DNA of 64,000 nt from contig JAYKIL010000035.1 in the NCBI GenBank assembly GCA_035284745.1, positions 1 to 64,000 of the forward strand, written 5' to 3'. The stretch comes from JAYKJB01 sp035284745 [NCBI: Candidatus Sericytochromatia bacterium] (GTDB taxonomy: Bacteria > Cyanobacteriota > Sericytochromatia > S15B-MN24). How positions within the stretch are numbered: the stretch's first letter is position 1; the number at the start of each line of letters is the position of its first letter. The position numbers and the translations under genes are program-made. Under the pieces are notes generated by a model, which did not search any database, was not told where the DNA came from, and saw only the letters and a list, made by a program, of their open reading frames with translations. Positions 60,385 to 64,000 of this stretch are shown piece by piece.

Positions 60385-63300
60385 TAGCGAATGGGGAGTC
60401 GATAACGAGCGGAGGCGTTAAAGCCGCCTCCTAAGTCTTGTTCTAATTTGAGCACGATGGCATCGGTCAGCAGATAGTCAAAAATCATAATGCGTCCTGG
60501 AGTCTGGCCGGCCGGCGCCGTGATGTCCTGGGTATAGGTCACCGTCAGTTTTTCGTTGATGCGCTTGCCGACCGTAAAACTGGCACCTCCCGGGGAGGCC
60601 GGGTCAACGGAACCTGGCTTTACCTTCACCATGTCGACCACGCCTTGTTCGGTGATGCCTCTCGCCACGCCTCCCGCGACTTGGTCCAGCAGGAAGTTGG
60701 AGGCCGTAGCGAGGCCGCCCCCTCCTGTTTCCCCGAGTTCCTTGCCCGTCTTGCCCGTTGCAATGAGCGTCAAAATATCCGTTTGGCTCATCGCTGGGGT
60801 GCTGTTAAGTTCAAGGCGTAGCTTGTCCGGCGTTCCGTTCGCCAGCACCCTCACATCGATGCCCTGTATGGCTGCCCGCGCAGAAAGGTTAAGATAGGGC
60901 ACCAGGCGATGAGGGTCGATGAAGTCGATGGTTCCGGCATCTAGGACATAGATACGATCCTGAAATGTGACTTCCGTGTCGCGCGTTTCAACCCGCCCAA
61001 CGAGGGCTGGGTTGGCGGGGGTTCCTAGCACCAAGACGTCTCCACGCAATTCGCCTTGGACCACGTTATTGCGAACGAAGAATTGTTCGGGCAATGCCAG
61101 TTGAACGCGGAGCAGCGTGTCCCGAATAGATGGGTTGGCAAGCATCGCCGAGGAACTCGAACGGACACGTTTGCGAGTCGTCAATTTGCGCGCGAGGTCG
61201 ATGTTTTCCGTGTAAGCCCCCTCCAAGACTCGGATCTGCCCATCTAAACTGCTTTTGCTCGGCTCCCACAAATAAGCCAGGTCGGCGTTGGCCACCGCTT
61301 CAAAACCAGGAATCCGCAAGGCCATTTCTTGGGCATTAAACTGAAGATTGGCCGCGACGGGGCGACTGTCTTCATCCAATCTGGCGCCGCCCGTTGCCTG
61401 CATTCGGCCCGTCTGGCCGAAATTCGCTTGGAATGCGTCCAATGAAATTTGGTTCGGTGTGACCCGCAGAGCGACTTGAAGGTCGTGAATGGGTTGGGGC
61501 AAATTTCGAGTTTCGAGTTCCCCTTCCCGGATGTTGAGGGCGCCGTTCAGGCTTTTGTCATCCCAACGCCCGCGCAAAACCCCATCCATTTTAAGACGGC
61601 CGGACGCTCCGGCAAACTGCGCGGGGGCCAACTTTTCAAGGGTTTTTAAATCAATCAGCGCGTCAAGGCTCAGATCGGATGTGCCCCCCAAGCCCAAGGT
61701 GCCTTGGATGGCCGCACGTGTGTTCGCGCCGCGCATTTTGAAACTCTCGAAGTGAAGTTGGCGGTCCGCCATCGACAAGTGCCACGGCGATTCATTACGA
61801 ATGACCAGTTCGGGGTAATCAAGTCGAAAATCGGCGATCTCAACTGAACCTTGCGCCTTTTCAGGCTGAGAGAGGTTTCCCTTGAGGCTGATACGTCCTG
61901 AAATATGGCCGTCCCTGGGCCATTGAATGTTGCGCTGCCAGCGGGAAGGGACGGCGGCTAGGATGGGTGCCATGCGGAAGTCAGGGGCTTCCAGTTGTAA
62001 TTCTGCATCCCCCCTGCGCGGGTAAAAGGTGCCGTTCAACCTCGCCTGCCGTCCGAATAAGCTCCCTCGCATTCGAACGGCGCGTTCGTTGCTTTTCAGA
62101 TCCAAGAGACTGGGACCAAAGGCGTGCCCCCTGTGGTGAAAACCTGCCACGTGAATGGCGAGGTTTCCTTGCAGTTGAGAGACCTTTCCCCGTGCGTCTG
62201 CTTTCAGGCTGATAGGCGTATTCGCTGGCACGTTGTCCAAGGCCTCGGGTGGCAGTAGAAGCCCCAAAGTTAAATTTTTTGACTGCACCTCCACGCTGAC
62301 TTCCCGCCCCCCAAGGGAGTAGCGCCCTCGGCCATCAATACGCCCATCGGCCAGGCGTGCCTGAAATGCCGGCACCACGATGGTTCCTGTTGTCAGACGC
62401 TCCGCGGGGGCTTGATAACGAAATGGCAGGTGCCATCGGTCAATTCGAACACTTCCCGCATCCGTTTTCTCGCCCGTCAAATCCCCTATCACGAGCAATT
62501 CTTGCGCCAGTGAGGCTGTCACTTTTCCACTCAGTGCATGCAACGCGTGGGCTCCGTAGGCCATACGTTTTGCGCCCAAGGTTGCACGCAACTTCAGGGC
62601 ATTCGGCGGCCCAAAAATGCGACCGTTCATTTTTACGCCATCGCCACTCAAGGAATCGACTGCGATGATTTTTGCCACGCGATCCAGCGTGCTGGCTTGC
62701 ATCTGGAACGTGAGTGAACTGTTTCCTCGGCGGCGGACCGTTCCTTCCGCGCGACCCTGGAGGTCGGCTATCTGGAGAGTGGATGGCTGGATCACGAATT
62801 CACTGGGAGAAATCGTTAACCGTGTTTCCCCCTTAACGGGCACATTCAGGGGGGTCCCTGGCACTTCGGGATGCGGCAGATGGGCGGCGCCGGCAAATTT
62901 GAGTGGGCCTTTAATCAGGAAATTGTCGCCCTGGCCACGGATGTCGAATACTGCCTGTAACCGTCCTGATAGTGGGGCTCCCGAGGCATTAAAGGTTTTT
63001 TGAATTTGGCCCAGATGCATCTGCTCAGCGCGGGCCGCGAATTGGTAGCGCACGGGCGCATCCAAGAGGGCTTGTCCCTGGGTGACGAATCTCCCATCGA
63101 ACACCCGGGCCTCTAAAGACTGCAGACTGAACTGCCGGCCGCGAATATCCGCTGCGAGGTTCAGCGAGCCATTGAGGCCCTTTGGTATGCCAGGAAGCAA
63201 AACCGACGCCGAAGACAACGAGACCCCGGACATTTGAAGGTGGCCTTGCACGCGCTGGGCGGGTTCCACAAATGGGACTTGAGCCGCCAACGTCATTTTG

Positions 63301-64000
63301 CCGCCCAGAAGATCATCACAGGCGCTTTTCAGTTGGAGCATCTGATCGTTAACACGCCACTTCGTATGAAGAATCAGGGGTATGGGGGCTCCCCGCTCTC
63401 GCGGGCTCGATTTCAAGCGACCCGCAAATTTTAGGCCTCCAGCACCCCGCCAACTCGCTGCTGCGGCTTGCCCTTTCAGCATAAAGTCGCCGCTAAAATG
63501 CCCCATCAATGGCAGAGGTTGTTCCAAGAAAGGACTGACGCGATCGAGTTCGAATCCGCTGAGGGTCCCGCTCGTCTCGAAAGTCGGTGCCGATGCGGGG
63601 GGTGCTGTTATCTTTAACTTGGAGACAACGACGCCTCCCAAGGCCCGCCCTTCGCAATGTTTCAAAATCAAGCTCCGTCCGGCAATGTTAAGGTCAGAGT
63701 GCACCTGATAGTCCGTGAAACAGGGGCCCCTCTTCATTCGTCCGTTGACTCGGAATTCCCCCTTTCCACGCCACATCTCTGGGGCCGTGCCGCTTCCCAG
63801 AAAGGAGAGCTTCGCATTGAGGAGAGCGTTGAGACCTTCCGGAATCGGTACCTCAGCGCCGCGGGCAAGCTGAGGAAGCGAGATATCTGTCATTCGCAGT
63901 GTTAAGTCGCCTGGGTGGTTCTGGGTCAATGGAAGGGTGCCACGGCCGAGCATCCGTCCTCCCGCAATTTTCACCTTCAGCGCTTCCAATCGTACTGATT
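60384..64000 (-). CDS. TamB-like translocation/assembly module protein (5' end beyond window)
   Basis: At least 1204 residues; the frame stays open to the window edge, so start and membrane anchor are missing, and the TTG near base 63989 is not a start. The protein is beta-helical, AsmA/TamB-type: repeated alternating strands (SLILKHCEGRALGGVVVSKLKI-like patterns throughout) and a C-terminal DUF490 domain with LRVQLALPEQFFVRNNVVQGELRGDVLVLG, given in part, TPANPALVGRVETRDTEVTFQDRIYVLDAG, LELNSTPAMSQTDILTLIATG, and the final ASARYRLPIR. TamB forms a hydrophobic groove spanning the periplasm for lipid transport or outer-membrane protein assembly with TamA. The overlapping TamA-like gene supports that pair. 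Confidence 0.92.
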   Translation of the reverse strand, partial: SVRLEALKVKIAGGRMLGRGTLPLTQNHPGDLTLRMTDISLPQLARGAEVPIPEGLNALLNAKLSFLGSGTAPEMWRGKGEFRVNGRMKRGPCFTDYQVHSDLNIAGRSLILKHCEGRALGGVVVSKLKITAPPASAPTFETSGTLSGFELDRVSPFLEQPLPLMGHFSGDFMLKGQAAAASWRGAGGLKFAGRLKSSPRERGAPIPLILHTKWRVNDQMLQLKSACDDLLGGKMTLAAQVPFVEPAQRVQGHLQMSGVSLSSASVLLPGIPKGLNGSLNLAADIRGRQFSLQSLEARVFDGRFVTQGQALLDAPVRYQFAARAEQMHLGQIQKTFNASGAPLSGRLQAVFDIRGQGDNFLIKGPLKFAGAAHLPHPEVPGTPLNVPVKGETRLTISPSEFVIQPSTLQIADLQGRAEGTVRRRGNSSLTFQMQASTLDRVAKIIAVDSLSGDGVKMNGRIFGPPNALKLRATLGAKRMAYGAHALHALSGKVTASLAQELLVIGDLTGEKTDAGSVRIDRWHLPFRYQAPAERLTTGTIVVPAFQARLADGRIDGRGRYSLGGREVSVEVQSKNLTLGLLLPPEALDNVPANTPISLKADARGKVSQLQGNLAIHVAGFHHRGHAFGPSLLDLKSNERAVRMRGSLFGRQARLNGTFYPRRGDAELQLEAPDFRMAPILAAVPSRWQRNIQWPRDGHISGRISLKGNLSQPEKAQGSVEIADFRLDYPELVIRNESPWHLSMADRQLHFESFKMRGANTRAAIQGTLGLGGTSDLSLDALIDLKTLEKLAPAQFAGASGRLKMDGVLRGRWDDKSLNGALNIREGELETRNLPQPIHDLQVALRVTPNQISLDAFQANFGQTGRMQATGGARLDEDSRPVAANLQFNAQEMALRIPGFEAVANADLAYLWEPSKSSLDGQIRVLEGAYTENIDLARKLTTRKRVRSSSSAMLANPSIRDTLLRVQLALPEQFFVRNNVVQGELRGDVLVLGTPANPALVGRVETRDTEVTFQDRIYVLDAGTIDFIDPHRLVPYLNLSARAAIQGIDVRVLANGTPDKLRLELNSTPAMSQTDILTLIATGKTGKELGETGGGGLATASNFLLDQVAGGVARGITEQGVVDMVKVKPGSVDPASPGGASFTVGKRINEKLTVTYTQDITAPAGQTPGRIMIFDYLLTDAIVLKLEQDLGGGFNASARYRLPIR

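Overview
The window is chromosomal DNA, not a plasmid, phage or island. It carries single-copy housekeeping genes (tsaD, ddl, nadK, rnhA, mutY, miaB, tlyA, ispA, acs) on both strands, with no IS element, CRISPR array, rRNA or tRNA that I can recognise. The cell envelope is clearly diderm: there are lipobox proteins, an SLH-domain porin with a C-terminal Phe, an Omp85/TamA-like protein next to TamB, and a TolC-MacA-MacB-type pump. An SLH plus coiled-coil plus beta-barrel porin, an AMIN-like outer-membrane protein, ispA followed by a divergent-PAP2 (DUF212) gene, and RsbU/V/W-type regulators together fit a member or relative of the Cyanobacteriota, perhaps a non-photosynthetic lineage such as Sericytochromatia or Vampirovibrionia. 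No photosynthesis gene is present. This placement is inference. GTG and TTG starts are common and many genes overlap by 4 bp.

Layout. 1-7.1 kb: the end of a subtilisin-like protease, then leftward ldhA, acs, a lipoamide-dehydrogenase-like flavoprotein, nadK and a DUF4177-like gene read from one extended -10 promoter; rnhA runs rightward. 7.1-9.7 kb: a tiny secreted Cys/His/Gly repeat protein with its own terminator, then an operon of MBL hydrolase, M50B-like membrane protease and a small membrane protein. 9.7-11.7 kb: tsaD and a DUF697-like gene, leftward. 11.8-18.2 kb: a rightward block of anti-anti-sigma factor, RsbW-like kinase, an altered isoprenoid-synthase homologue, a 973-residue protein with a probable inactivated lethal-factor-like peptidase domain, and an RsbU-like phosphatase. 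This is the least conventional region. 18.1-23.3 kb, leftward: SLH porin, phosphoglucose/phosphomannose isomerase, mannose-1-phosphate guanylyltransferase-like enzyme, ddl. 23.4-25.6 kb: ispA, DUF212, tlyA.

25.6-29.7 kb, leftward: HIT protein, lipoprotein, subtilisin lipoprotein and asparaginase II, with the last three overlapping by 4 bp. 29.9-32.8 kb: a lipoprotein, a UDP-sugar pyrophosphorylase and a PGFG-repeat lipoprotein, bounded by two strong terminators. 32.9-42.8 kb: miaB, a Nif3-like gene, a secreted DUF2252 protein, mutY, an Ig-like lipoprotein, an AMIN outer-membrane protein, a lysozyme-fold protein, a nitronate-monooxygenase-like flavoprotein and a YkgJ-type Cys-cluster protein. 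42.8-45.2 kb: two overlapping GT4 glycosyltransferases. 45.3-51.1 kb: an efflux system whose ATPase, TolC and adaptor genes read rightward while two MacB-like permease genes read toward them. 51.2-64 kb, leftward: TamB (cut by the window edge), a TamA/Omp85 protein, a SurA-N-like protein, a small unknown gene, and a 1767-residue kinase/AAA/TPR/GAF/GGDEF sensor protein directly upstream of the two permeases.

Functional themes are envelope construction (tam genes, porins, nucleotide-sugar enzymes, glycosyltransferases, ddl), secreted proteolysis, and phosphorylation or c-di-GMP signalling.
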